Shown one piece after another: positions 23,008 through 35,464 of a stretch of 64,000 bases of DNA. The notes under the pieces are model-generated. The model saw nothing but the letters and a program-made list of their open reading frames with translations. It was not told where the DNA came from and ran no database searches. A program made the position numbers and the translations under genes. Position 1 is the stretch's first letter, and every line of letters starts with the position of its first letter. This DNA comes from Styela clava (taxonomy: Eukaryota; Chordata; Ascidiacea; Stolidobranchia; Styelidae): positions 8,787,426 through 8,851,425 of the forward strand of contig NC_135263.1 in the NCBI RefSeq assembly GCF_964204865.1, written 5' to 3'.

Positions 23008-24225
23008 ATGACAATACTTGAAAAGACAAGTTCACTCCTGTCAGGAATCAGGGTCATAGATTTGTCCAGAGTCTTAGCTGGACCTTTCATGACTATGGTC
23101 CTCGGAGACATGGGAGCCGATGTCATCAAAATTGAAAAACCCATAGATGGCGATGATACAAGATCATGGGGGCCACCGTTCTGTGGAAATGAGAGCGCTT
23201 ACTTTCTTTCAGTCAATAGAAATAAGCGCTCTGTTGTTGTAGACTTGAAACGTAAAGAAGGTGTCAAAATAATCACAGACCTTGTAAAAGATAGTGATGT
23301 ATTTGTGGAGAATTATGTGCCTGGGAAAATGGACAAAATCGGTCTTGGGTATGATAAGTTGAAGAAAATTAATCCAGGTTTAGTGTATTGTTCAATCAGT
23401 GGTTTCGGTCCAGAAGGACCATACGCCCATCGTCCTGGTTATGATGTTATAGCTGCATCTTATGGTGGCCTGAATTATATTACTGGACCAGAGGATGGTG
23501 AGCCTTGTAAATCTGGGGTGGCAATGACTGATCTGTGTACTGGTTTATATGGCCAAGGGGCTATTCTTGCTGCTTTAATGAAAAGAAGGGAGACTGGTTT
23601 GGGACAAAAAATTGATTGTGATTTATTGTCATCTCAAATTGCTACTTTAGTCAATATCTCATCAAGCTATCTGAATGCTGGAATTGAAGCAAAAAGATGG
23701 GGAACGGCTCATGCATCTATTGTACCCTATCAATCTTTTAAAACAAAAGATGGTAAATATGTCACTGTTGGTGCAACAACTAATAAACAGTTCAATGATC
23801 TATGTGATAAAATGAAGCTTGAGCATGTTTCGACTGATCCAAGGTTTGCTGATAATGCAAAAAGGGTTAGGAATCGAGAATCCTTGCTTCCTATTTTGAA
23901 GAAATCATTTTTAGATAAAGACTGTGAAGATTGGTTGTTTATATTTGAAGACAGTACTTTTCCCTATGGACCAGTCAACAATATGGAACAGGTGTTTTCA
24001 GATCCTCATGTGTTACACACAAACAGAGTGTTAGAATTTGACCACCCAACTGCAGGAAAAGGATGCAAAGTCACTGCTCCAGCAGTCAAGTTTAGCAACT
24101 ATGAATATCCAAAAATTCTGCCTCCACCTACACTAGGACAGCACACAAAAGAAGTATTACGTGATCTCCTGGACATGTCTGAATTTGAGATTGACAAATT
24201 AACAAGAAATGGTGTTGTGACCTAA
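23008..24225 (+). CDS. SUGCT: Succinyl-CoA:glutarate CoA-transferase (class III CoA-transferase)
   Basis: A class III (CaiB/formyl-CoA transferase fold) enzyme. In animals SUGCT moves CoA from succinyl-CoA to glutarate in mitochondria, salvaging glutarate in lysine and tryptophan breakdown. The 405-residue frame opens with the family block GIRVIDLSRVLAGPF, then DMGADVIKIE, SWGPPF, and FLSVNRNKRSVVVDLK. The catalytic aspartate is expected in GVAMTDLCTGLYGQGAI (about residues 172-188) and is present. CSISGFG and PGYDV blocks are also typical. The usual N-terminal mitochondrial targeting extension is short or absent here; it could be supplied by an unseen 5' exon spliced at the acceptor ending at 22976. 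Single exon. Another CaiB-family specificity (for example alpha-methylacyl-CoA racemase-like) is less likely, given the close match to C7orf10-type proteins. Confidence 0.9.
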   Translation: MTILEKTSSLLSGIRVIDLSRVLAGPFMTMVLGDMGADVIKIEKPIDGDDTRSWGPPFCGNESAYFLSVNRNKRSVVVDLKRKEGVKIITDLVKDSDVFVENYVPGKMDKIGLGYDKLKKINPGLVYCSISGFGPEGPYAHRPGYDVIAASYGGLNYITGPEDGEPCKSGVAMTDLCTGLYGQGAILAALMKRRETGLGQKIDCDLLSSQIATLVNISSSYLNAGIEAKRWGTAHASIVPYQSFKTKDGKYVTVGATTNKQFNDLCDKMKLEHVSTDPRFADNAKRVRNRESLLPILKKSFLDKDCEDWLFIFEDSTFPYGPVNNMEQVFSDPHVLHTNRVLEFDHPTAGKGCKVTAPAVKFSNYEYPKILPPPTLGQHTKEVLRDLLDMSEFEIDKLTRNGVVT

Positions 24226-24950
24226 AAAACCTTCCTAGAAAATCGCTATAGGTAAAAAATATCGTGCATTCACTCCAAAAAAGCTACTTTAAATTATTTT
24301 ATGATGAAAAAAATTTTGACTTCCAACTTCAGCTCCAAACTCCAAGAAAATCAAATTTTGATCCCATTTGTCTATGGAGATATCAGTAAATTCTAATGCT
24401 TTAAACTTATTATCGCTGTTAAAAATGGAATTTACGACTCGGGCTCCAGGAGTTTTAAACTACCACTTCATAGCCCTGCTTTTGTCTTCCTATGCCATTG
24501 TTATCCGGGCCAAATATACTCGTTAACTTTTTTTCTTCAAATATTGCAATTTTATAATTTTTTCTAATAATTCACTGTGCGATGATATGAAAAAATGCTT
24601 GTTTTTCAAAGGAAACTTGTCATTGTGACTTTCAGCTTCATAATCACGCTTTTCCTTTTTAGAAGGACTAGCAAGCGCATGTGCAAATTTTAGTAATTTA
24701 TTTAATGCTTAATATGCAATTGATTTGTTTTAATTGATGCAATTAATTTCTCTTGCTACCTCCAATGAAAAAAAAATTGAGCATTGGAACTAATATATAT
24801 TTTTAAATTATATTTGTCGATCATTTTTGGTTCGGCGAGGTCGATCCAGGATAAAATAAATTCGGTGCCAACTGCCAACGTACCTACTTGACCTACTACG
24901 TCATACTTTCACGCTTCAAGGACGGGTTGAACGTCAATAATTCGACCAAA
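24226..24950. other. SUGCT 3' flank
   Basis: AT-rich with A and T homopolymers. No gene is visible. Probably contains the SUGCT 3' untranslated region, but I cannot fix the polyadenylation point. Confidence 0.4.
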
Positions 24951-24958
24951 TATGCGTC

Positions 24959-25886
24959 CAGGGTTGCCATATTGGCTTTTTTAACGCCAAATTTGCCATT
25001 TTTGGCTTTTTTCAAACGCGTTTGGCGTCAGAATTTCCGTTTGGCTTTTTGGCGTTTTTTTTGGCTTTTTTCAAGTCTATTCTAGTGTCTATGAAATAAA
25101 ATATTTAGTGTGTAACAACTGAACAATAGTCTATTACCTGTACTTAGCTACTTAACATTAGGATTTCCTGGAGCATCGATTCCCTTGTTTGTTACATTGA
25201 CTCTTAACCATACCCAATAAGAAATAATTGCAGTTTCTGCAGCTGCTCAAACAGATGTTCAAGCAGGATTGTAAACATTGCCTCGTTTTTACAGTTTTGC
25301 GTGTTATTTGTCAGTTTTACGTTCTGTTTCCAAAAAATAGTTGTATAACTTAATTTTCATTATGCCTGATATGGTTTATGTGAGCTTCAGTTTAATTCTG
25401 CAATTGCAGTAACGATGTGATTAACTACGCTAAAATTACTGAATAAGATATCAGTGAGCGGCAGGGGGTTAGATAATTTTTTAATAAAATTGATGGTTTA
25501 TAACTTTTGAAAGTGAAAAAATTTTCAATAGTAGAGTACGATATAGAGAGAATTTTTTAAGGTATATCACAAGTTTAAGTAGAAACATGTAGGTATATTA
25601 CATACTGACAGACTGAAGCGGCACTCTGTATTGTATATATTGAATGGTAAAATAGTGCTGTTCGCTTGATATTTGTTTTACTTTCTGCAGTTGTATAGGA
25701 ACTTTACTTTCCATTCGTGTGCCTCACTGAATGAACTAATGGCTCTATATCATCATCAGTACATTGCCAAGGGCTTAAAATCTGACAAATCATGGGGCTT
25801 TTGTACTTAGTAAAATTGTTGGCTTTTTCTGGCTTTTTTTATGTCTTGATTTGGCTTTTTTTGATCGCTGGGGTCTGGCAACCCTG
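24959..25886. mobile_element. hAT element with perfect 8-bp target duplication
   Basis: Starts CAGGGTTGCCATATTGGC and ends GGGTCTGGCAACCCTG. The flanks are an exact TATGCGTC duplication (24951-24958 and 25887-25894). Both ends carry many copies of TTTGGCTTTTT. The middle (25210-25470) matches the repeat at 13.2-13.9 kb, so those fragments belong to this or a sister family. No transposase frame was seen. Confidence 0.8.
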
Positions 25887-25894
25887 TATGCGTC

Positions 25895-27076
25895 TTTACA
25901 TTTGCCAAGTGTTTAAATAGCTGTTATACTGATATATATAATCAGGCCACGATATAGAGTTCTGCAATAAGTGAGTAATATTTAAGCCAACAAAAATTTA
26001 CAGTTTAAACATGGTCTCATAGCACGAAAGCTGAGATGAAAATACAAGTGCAATGGAAAAAGTATTCTGGGGAACAGTTATATATATATATAAGAAAATG
26101 TTACGGTACCGGTAATTATTTTCAGGGTACCACGTACAAATACATTTGCAAAATTTGTAACCTGTTAACAAGATATAGTCGGGTACAAATACATATTCAA
26201 AATTTAAAACTCCGTATTACTACAGACGATTCTTCATAATAACATTATTCCACATGGGCAATATGAAAACCAATGCAGTACATGGGCCTCCTCGTAAGAG
26301 GGCTGTTTGAACACAAAGGGAGTATTATGAGCTGCTGCGTCACAATTTTTGCCACTCGCCGAATCGCGCAATACTTTCAAGTGCTACAAAAATACATTCA
26401 TGTAAAATTATCCAGAACTATGGTGGAATCAACGCTATGAGTAAAGTCTAGTCTGGTGTCACACCAATTTCCACTCTGGTCGACGTCTGCTTTTTCATCT
26501 TCACAGATATAATATTTGAAACCAGAATAATGTTGACGGAGTGACGACGTAAATACAAAAGTTTTCTTACATATTTTAAAACACACTTTTCTACAGCACT
26601 CGATACGGAAACAGTGACACTCTGATGCAAAGGCCTAACTCTAATAGACATATGTTGGGGCAAACTGCAGGGATTGTGAATACTTGCAGTTTATATTTGG
26701 TTTGGGAACTCTTCCACGCCAAAAAATGTGTGAAGATCAACATAATATGTGCTAATGTCCCATAGTGAATCATGGATGATAAATAAATAACTCGTTGCAT
26801 TCTGGTGCACTCATATAGCTTCAAAAAGTCAGGAAAATTTCATGAATGCGTACTACATGTTCAAAATTTCAAATATGGGTTCGTCAGGTATATGACGACA
26901 TCAATTCACATATTGAATCAGCCAATGTCATTACAAATTCAGGTAGGTTCGTACGATGCATGATATATTTTGAGTTTATAAACTTATAAAATCTTTAGCT
27001 TGAATGATGAATTAAAATGTACGTGCAAGCGTCTTTTCCAATAACTTGTTGATAGGTGGTTCAGTAAGAAAAAATA
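25895..27076. other. Region downstream of the G-gamma gene
   Basis: No further gene is supported. It probably includes the 3' untranslated region of the minus-strand gamma-subunit gene. Minus-strand frames around 26400-26820 lack recognisable domains. Confidence 0.35.
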
Positions 27077-28424
27077 TCACATGACTGTACAGGAGTCTTT
27101 TTTCCCCTTCTTGAAAGGATTTGGTGATTGCTGGGAAACCAGAAAATCTTCGTGAAAGTGTTTCTGAAAATAAATATTTTTCACAAATTATCATATATAT
27201 ATGAATTATTTTTGCCTTTTTTACGAGGCTGTTTGTTTGAACTGTGAGCAAGAAAGGGACACGCGCCAAGTGTGGTTTGCGAAATTACGCTTAAATAAAC
27301 ACATTTCATGGCACTTACACTTCGGTAATGACACTTCACACTAATAATTTCGATGAAACTACTAATCTGATGTGTCTCCCCTTTCTGCCGTATTATGAAC
27401 ATACCCGCATTTGAACCAGGCACGCACTAACGTGCAATACGATTACTTATTTTGTAATAAGGAACAATTTTAAAAAGACTGTTGCTATTGTTGTTTAAAT
27501 TTCCCGAAGACATTTAAACATTGCAGATGGTTTCAGATATATACTAGAAAATATTTATGGTGGACAATTAACAGAATTAATCCATTACACTGGAATAGGT
27601 TCAATATGTGGACAATAACAATGAGAATTACACTTAGTCGGCAGAACTAAAAAATTATAATTAGGAAAGGCATTGGAAATATCGATTTAAGTGTCCAAAA
27701 ATGTACACGAGTGAACGTCCCTTGAGAAAATAGTCAATCTATTTAGTTTTTGCGGCGGGATCGCGAAGGTATTCGATGATTGCAATGTGAATTGGAAAAT
27801 CGTAAAGAAAGTTCATTTTTTTAGAATGAGACTGGGATCTTACGTCTGGATTCAGTGGTATGAAACATCCTGGAACTGAAACTGAAAAATGACTGTATCT
27901 GACTGGCATAATTCAACTATGATATTGAATCAAACATTTATATCGAATCATGTTATTGTTTTTTGACGACCATGATATTGTTCCATTGTCAGGGGTAATA
28001 ACATAATAAACAAGAAGAATTTTTAAGACGAATTATTTGTACAACTCTCCCTTTTACAACAAAACGAATGACACCGTAACATGAGCGTTATTGTTACTGC
28101 TAAATTGAGGAAATTTTCAGATGTTAAATGAAAAATAATGTCTATTAAAAAATTATACGAATTGGATAAAATATTTTTCTTAGATTGTCAATAACACGGT
28201 TCGATTCCGACGATTTTAAATATATATGAATTCTTTTGGGACAAATGACGTACACGTCTGACTCATTGTTTATTTGTAAAATAGCACTAATACATTGAAC
28301 GTACTTGACAATATTCCATTAAGTCACTTGACACAGTGGAAACAGGTTCACGCTTGATGTCTTTCTCGATGTTGAGTTGACGCACAATGTCTTTCATCCT
28401 GCAAACACTAACAGACGAGTCCAT
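27077..28424 (-). CDS. Heterotrimeric G-protein gamma subunit, two exons
   Basis: Exon 1 runs 28424-28305 (ATG to a GTACGT donor) and exon 2 runs 27163-27077 (after a TATTTTCAG acceptor), joining in phase to 68 residues, the normal G-gamma length. Exon 1 gives the gamma helix pattern MKDIVRQLNIEKDIKR, then VSTVSSDLMEYC, matching the family order (MKK.V.QL..E..I.R..VS....DL..YC). Exon 2 gives an acidic turn, the conserved SPNPFKKG (family NPF) and a terminal CaaX box CTVM. The CaaX cysteine would be prenylated, anchoring the G-beta-gamma dimer at the membrane; a terminal Met usually favours farnesylation. The usual DPLL after the YC block reads HEDFLV here. Closest by eye to the GNG5/GNG10 class, but I do not assign a specific paralogue. 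Confidence 0.88.
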
Positions 28425-31400
28425 TCTTGTATTTAATGTAGTTATTTCCTCAAAAAATATTATGAATATAGCTGAATTCGCGCAACTGTTATCGTTATAT
28501 ATTTAGTTGTTCAGCGCCTTGACTTATATAATGAACTACACGGGGTAGTCTGCGAAGTAAGGGTAACAATCAAGTTATATTACTTGGCGAGACACTGTGC
28601 AGCCTATAAACGGGGAGGTTTATTCAACTAAATTCTACTCAGTCACGGAACTTCAGTTCTTTTCACTCTCTAAAAATATTAAAAAAATAACAATATTGAC
28701 TGGGTTAAATGAGACTTGTGCCCCTAGATAGGATGTACATACATTGAATATAATATCGCTGCCACTAGAATATTCGAAATTTTAATTTTCGATCACATTT
28801 CTAATCGATCAACAATTATATTGAACCTCATAACAAACAAAACCTGCATACGACCGTTGTTGTAACCGGCACTTTATCCTATGTGTCAACCTTGAAAACG
28901 AGCAGGATGACTTGTCACTGAGCCTAATTCCGCCTTCACAAAAATCACAACGGCAAAATGCCTCTTCCGCCTTTGTCACTGACACGCTAGCTTAACGTTG
29001 TTCAACGAAAGGCCGTTTACACGAGATGCAACAAGCGTACTAATACTGCGTCGTTCGTCTGCCTACACTTCTGCGGACATTTGTTCCATGCATATTAAAT
29101 CAACTAAGTGACTCTTTATTCTGACACGAGAAAACCCAGGTTTCCCACTTTCAAATATAAAGTCTATATTGTTATACCTGAAATGAATACGTTGCGCCCA
29201 GTCCAATTACATACGGTCAATGTTAAAAGCAATTGAAAATTCCATCTCGACACTAATGGCAATTTATTTTTAATTAAATTTTACTCGACGGGAGAGGTCG
29301 GGATCATATATCAAATATGCATACAAAGCATATTTACATCAACATTTCAAGGATGTGCTTATACCTAATTACGATATTATACATTATCGAAAGACTCCGG
29401 CTTTACGGGAAACTGCCTGTTGAAATTTCGACCTCTTAATTAATAATTTGGCAAAATGGCTGAGAGCTATCGATCTTATTTCTAAAGCATATGGACCAAT
29501 AATATAAATATGAAAATTTTTGTGGCAGCAGAGTTGACGAATAGGGTAATTGGCTGGAAGCATTATATCACCGAACATGCTAAATTTGAACATAAATCAT
29601 TCATTCGATCTATTGTTATCGATGGCCAGACAAGATGTGCAGTATTGTTTATTCGCTATTTACATTTTTCGTTTTGAATAAATTGCAGCGAAGAGCCTTT
29701 CAAACTAATTTGGTCGACGTTGTCAGCGTTTTGAGATGCGATTGAAGTTTAATTAGAATCAAGGGGATATTATTTATGTTTTTTCCTCCAAACAAAATCC
29801 CAGACAATTTACTGGGTAATCATATTTTGTCACACTAAGCTAAGCAACACTAGCTAAGAGACTATGCCACAAGACAAGCGCACTACCTCAATTCGATTTC
29901 AGAATTACACCAGTTCCCTCACCCTGGCACTGTAATTTATTTTAATGAAACGTCTGCAAGTGTCACGTATAGCAAAATTAATATGTTCACTCTGTCTGTT
30001 TTGCTAGACTATACTGTCTTATGCTAATCTGCACTGAGATTGTTTTAACTTGGTCTACAGGTTTGGTCGATTTCTCCCGAGAGACTAGAACGGAGTAAAA
30101 ATCGATTCACTATAAAAAATTCACCGCAAAGCGCCATCGTTTGTTATATGGTGTATTGGACAAATAGTTAGAGGAAGTGCGTTGAATCAAATATGCAGTG
30201 CGTTTGGTTCTGGTGAATGAACTTTTTATTTTAAACCGACGCATGAAAAATCACAATCTCGATCAGGAAGCTGACTCAATGACACTCAATGAGTTCTATA
30301 GCTGAGATTATTCTTCCCATTTCAATGAGCCAAACGTTCGAAACACATTGATAGAATAATGTGTTAAGGAAATCAACAACACGCGCTTCTGAACATATGT
30401 TTTGGGTCAAGATTGCTAACCTAGGTTAATAAGTATATCCCTTTGGGACTCGAGGCGAGGCGTCAAATTTGGAAGCATAAGTCATATTGTAATGAGATTG
30501 AAGCAATAGTTGTATTTCGTAGGGGAGCCTTGCAAAAATTGTGGCGTCGTTTATATAGGACTTCCCTTTTTCGTAGGCTGGGGCAATGATACGTAGAAAT
30601 CCTTGTCGAAGCAACCTTGCCGTTCATATTGGGTGGCTGCATTCAAAAAAGATGGCAGCCGATGGCGTACTCAGTCTATTATTTTGCGATCCTAACATGC
30701 GAACCTGTAAATAACAAAGGTCATGGGCGAGCCTGCGTTTTTAATACCCTGTATAAACAACCCTCAAAGCGGCAGACGCCGTTTTTGATCTGTAGGCTAT
30801 GTATAAAAACTTAACTTGAGTGTTAGTATTGATTCTTCACCATTAGACTCCCCGAACGTGGAAATGGAATAACCTGGCAATAGCATTCCTGCTTAACCAG
30901 CTCGATAAAACCTGTGTGGTGAGGATACTGTAAATCTGCTCACTGATCGTTAGCCGACACAAGCACTCTTATGATCACAAGAGCGTTTATGTTGTACGCT
31001 TGTCTTCGTTGTTGAAGATCCGATTAGTGAAATAACTGAATAAGCCCGTAAAGCGTATTGTTCGGTATTCCGTTATTTTTCTTTTAAAAATCATCCGCTC
31101 TTGTCGTTGTTTATTAAGAAACACACGCGTCGATGAAGAATATCATACATGCAAAATATCTTTATCAAAAACTGCTATATTGCCTCGGATTGTACATACA
31201 CCTACATGACAAAGTCCATTGACAAATAAAAACAACGAACGCATAGCTTCTGACACGACACTTGAGCGGATACCAATAAATTAACTTCTATTTGAACAGT
31301 CAGGCCTGTAGTTTAACGAGCAGCACGTCCCGGACAAATAAGGCCCAGCCGTGAATAATGTCATAAAAAATATTCTGCTTACGTTATTCCTAATTGACAT

Positions 31401-31649
31401 GTTTGTTCACCAGGTGGCCAATTATGACAAGCTAATCGTAACGTAACAACTGACTTAATGGTGCTGTATCTAAGGCTGGTTTATATTTCTCATTCTGATA
31501 CAATAAGCTGACAATTCAAATATATCAGGCAGTTTCAAAATTCCTGTATCAATTGTAATATTAACCTCTCGCCTATTTCCATTTGATGAAGCTATATCCT
31601 AACTAATCATTGAAATTCTTTGGTATCCATGTTCACATATTTTAATTTA
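28425..31649. other. Upstream flank of the G-gamma gene
   Basis: About 3.2 kb without a recognised gene or obvious transposon ends. Presumably it holds the gamma gene's promoter and untranslated exons. Frames such as those at 29384-29593 and 30426-30614 have no recognisable domains. Confidence 0.3.
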
Positions 31650-31846
31650 GGTGACCGTACATTTGGACCCACGTACATTTGAACCCATGTCTATATCCGC
31701 GGGTTCAATCAATATGCGGGTGCTGAAACCCATGGGTTAGTATGGGTTCAACTATCCGTACAACAAAAAAATTTCCATAGGTGCAATAGTATGCAGGTGC
31801 AATTGTCATGGGTTCAAATGTAAGTGGGTTCAAATGTAATGGAACC
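31650..31846. mobile_element. 197-bp miniature element with 9-bp target duplication
   Basis: Inverted ends: GGTGACCGTACATTTGGACC at the left and the complement of GGTTCCATTACATTTGAACC at the right. ACATTTG(A/G)ACCCA occurs twice within each end. The flanks are an exact 9-bp TTTAATTTA (31641-31649 and 31847-31855). A 9-bp duplication points to a Mutator-like or Merlin-like transposase rather than hAT. No coding sequence. Confidence 0.75.
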
Positions 31847-34800
31847 TTTAATTTATGCTTCCTGTATCGCTTTCAGATTGCTGTGGTTTATTGTTTTAAA
31901 CTAAAAATGATCTTCCCTTAAAGAGTATCAGAGTAGCCACGAGAGGAAATTCAGAAGACATTTTTATTTATTTAATTGAGCTAAATTAACAGGTTTCAGA
32001 AGGCTACACTGGCCCCCGCGTGCTCGGCGGCATCATTAAAATTCTTCAGGGTGTCGATATTTGACTTTCATCACCACGTAATGACCGTCAATATGCCAAA
32101 TTAGGAATGCAAATTACACACAGCCAGGAGGTAATCATTGCTAATTAATCCCTCCCCAACGGATCTGCCCGGGTTCAATAATATTTCCAATCATGCATTC
32201 GAAGACCATGTGCCCTGATAAAGAAGAGTAGACGCTAATGAACTGTCTGTCAGTACGTCCTTGGTAACTGATATTTAAATGAAAATATACTTTTTACGCT
32301 ATCTGAATTGTTATGTGGGTGCAAATAAGACTTCAACAAAAGTTAAGATTTGTTCAGTGCACATCTATATTAAAAGTGATGAGTGTAATTTACAGTTATA
32401 TTTCTTATATTACACGTCGCGTCATGTATTCAAGTTTACGTGAGTTAAAATAACTGTAATATCTGCGTGGGTGGTAATTCTGTGACTGTAAGCTATGCTA
32501 ATGCAACTGCCCGTGGGTCGACAACAAGTCTGTTTCCGGGTGTATAAATAGTAAATACACGCTAGTCCAGATGTTCGTAATTGCAAATTCTATTCTATTC
32601 GCAAATCTCCACACTAGTATCAGTCTCTTGGTTGAGATCATGTGATGGGGCTACTATTTACACTTAGTTAATAGTGATCGAAGATACAGCTGCATGTCGA
32701 ATTATACACGACCATTAACATCTTTTTTGAATTCTACACACCCCCTTCAGCATTAGGAAACCGCCGTTGAGAAAAAGAAATGGTTACCATAACCGCAAGT
32801 CAGTGCTAGCTCGGCTACATCCAGACGGCATTTTGCCTTTCCAGCGGCACTGAGCTATGGCTTTCGGTATGCTCATTGCAGATTAACACTGCCAGCATGA
32901 TAGAATAGTCTTAGTGGCTGTGGCAGCTCCCTATCAGGCCCCGACTCTTTCCTATTTGGGCGTTGGTGGCAATTCTGACAGTGTGCGCGGGTTTTGCCAT
33001 CGCTCTCGTTATAGCGCGAACTAATATCCCGTCGATGTAAAGTCTGGGTTGCCAACTCTATTGGTCGTACAAGCTATACGATCTGACAGGCAATATGTGG
33101 ATAATCGAAGTCGCAACAAATGGAATCTATGGAATTAAAAATTGTGGCGCAGACCGATCTCAGCTCACGTCAATCCAACGAGAGCATGTTTCACAATAGC
33201 GGTTAACTAGGGACACCGACTTACTGATTCTCTTTTTAATAGTGGCTGATCCGCTATTTTATTCACTGTTTCTATTTTCCTTAACTCACGCGTCTTTCCC
33301 CTTGACTTTTGATTGCATTTACATTATACTTTTAGTGATATCGTTCTAGCACTTTTTAGTGTTTCAAAACTTTTATAACAAAAGTTTACATAGTTCTCGG
33401 CACACTTATCGGCTAGAGACATTTAACCACATTGATAAAAGCACAATTTTTGTTCTTAAATAAACATTGCACTTGATTGGCAGTATACATTATATTTTGC
33501 AGCTGTTTTAAAAACCAAACCTGGTGTCAAATAAGGAATGTACGAGGGAGTTCACACACATGGCAATCGGGACCATAACCCTTCTCACACCGTCTATCTA
33601 TTCTATACTGTTTCTGACGGTGCAGCCTTGAGAGTGAAAATGCCGCTAAACACAAACATGAGTTACTATGGAGCTCCTTCTAGGATCGGACAACGTTTAC
33701 AAAAAAACTACATGAGACGTAAATTTATATATATATAACGTGCAAAAAAAATTTAGTAGTATAGGAAGATTACGTATAGGGTCAATGGTCGGGAAAACAT
33801 CCATTACGTGCCATGTGTTTGGCAAATTTGGAACTTTTCCTTTAAGGTACAACTAACCAATGTTTTGCAGATTAAAATATTTTTAGAAAATGTTTGTCAT
33901 TAAGAATATTTTTTTCCGTTTATTAAATGTATTGAAATCTCAGTACTCCACAATAGTGGAAGTATTAATAAAATAGCATTGTATTGGTGCCTGAGTTGCC
34001 AAAGATCAGTCAATCCGGCGACATTCATTTTGGCCGAGGCATAATAATATGTTGCTGATTGGAAACGCGCTATTGGTTCGAACTCCAGCTATCGGTTCAT
34101 CCATATTCAAAATATAATTATTTGTTTCTTTCGCGCTTCGACTTTTCATGAATTTTTTAGCGTCTGCTGACCCGTAAACTACTGCATTTATGTGCGGAAG
34201 GAAGCTCGTGGTTGATGGTTTAAATTTATTTGTGTGTTAGTTTTGTTCAGTACATATATATATACAGATAGAAATCCCGACGCAAATGGACGTGGGTAAA
34301 ATATGTAAGCGCAAACCTGCAAATACGGAACAGTTGGGTTGAAAATGCGCTTTATCGCAAATAATACGGCTATTTTTATGTCAGCAATATTCAGTAAATC
34401 AACTATTTTGACAAGACGTTTATCGGCGACATCTTTATTTACGTGTGGAACCTTATTTACGGTCTTTTATTAACGATAATTCTATCAACTAAGCTGCTTC
34501 TACACTATTATCTTTATATTTCTTCAACCTTTGTTACAGTCTTAAACCAACCTGCACTGCCCATAGAAGGTATGAATCGATAAACTCAGTTAAGCAATTT
34601 CCTACAAGTTTTCCATTGATTTTCTTTCACGCTCGCCAACCATGTTCTCGTTGCGTCGCGGTAAATTTCTTGCCGATTACTGCTATCTACAAATCTGTAT
34701 TCATTGGGTTGAGATCACAGCTGGAACGTACCAAACAGCAGCGCTGTATGCATATCGTATACATGGTACAACTTGGTGAAATTAACATATTCAGAATCAC

Positions 34801-35464
34801 CCTACTCTCGTCTGCGTCGATAATCGCATAATTCGCCTTCAGCGAATTTGTGTCAACTCGAAATTGAGATTGCAACAGATTAGATTATAATTTTTTGTCT
34901 CGATATTTTGTTATTAATTTTTTGTCTTGATATTTTATATTTTTCACTCTTTTCCAGATAAGTGATTCGATTTTCTTTATAGATGAGGCGATATTGTTAC
35001 GACATACATATTAATCAAATGCCCATATAAAGCATTAACTTCTACTTGGTAAATGTATCGTGCGAATGTATCAATAAACCATATAGTTATGTATTCGTGA
35101 TAACGTAATCGAAGAGATATTTCGTAGTTGTTAGCGCCAATGATTTAATATCGTGTTAATTTCGTATTAACAGCTCAGTGTCAAAATTTAACATAACGTC
35201 AAAGGTTTGTTTCATACCATGAAAACTAAGCAAGTTTTTGAAAATCTGGATGTCAGTTGAATACATGGAAATAATTTCGTCTTGTCGAAGTTATTGCAAA
35301 TCATTCCCTTCACTCCCACAGCTCTCTCATGGGACTTCAATTTTCAACCGTGTCGTGGAGTACTTTATACAGCATGACAAGGATTTCGAAACTTCAAAAA
35401 TATTCCCATTTTATATGCGTGGTTTGGCTTTGAGATTTACATATATATATATACGTACAGTATA
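31847..35464. other. Gene-poor stretch
   Basis: No supportable gene. A clear TATAAATA lies at 32543-32550 on the plus strand, but the frames after it are short and unrecognised. The segment 32770-33120 is richer in G+C than its surroundings. No transposon termini were recognised here. Confidence 0.3.

Noticed and set aside
32873-33055. 60-codon minus-strand frame in a G+C-richer patch
   Set aside because: Cys/His residues are scattered without a recognisable spacing, and no splice context was found.
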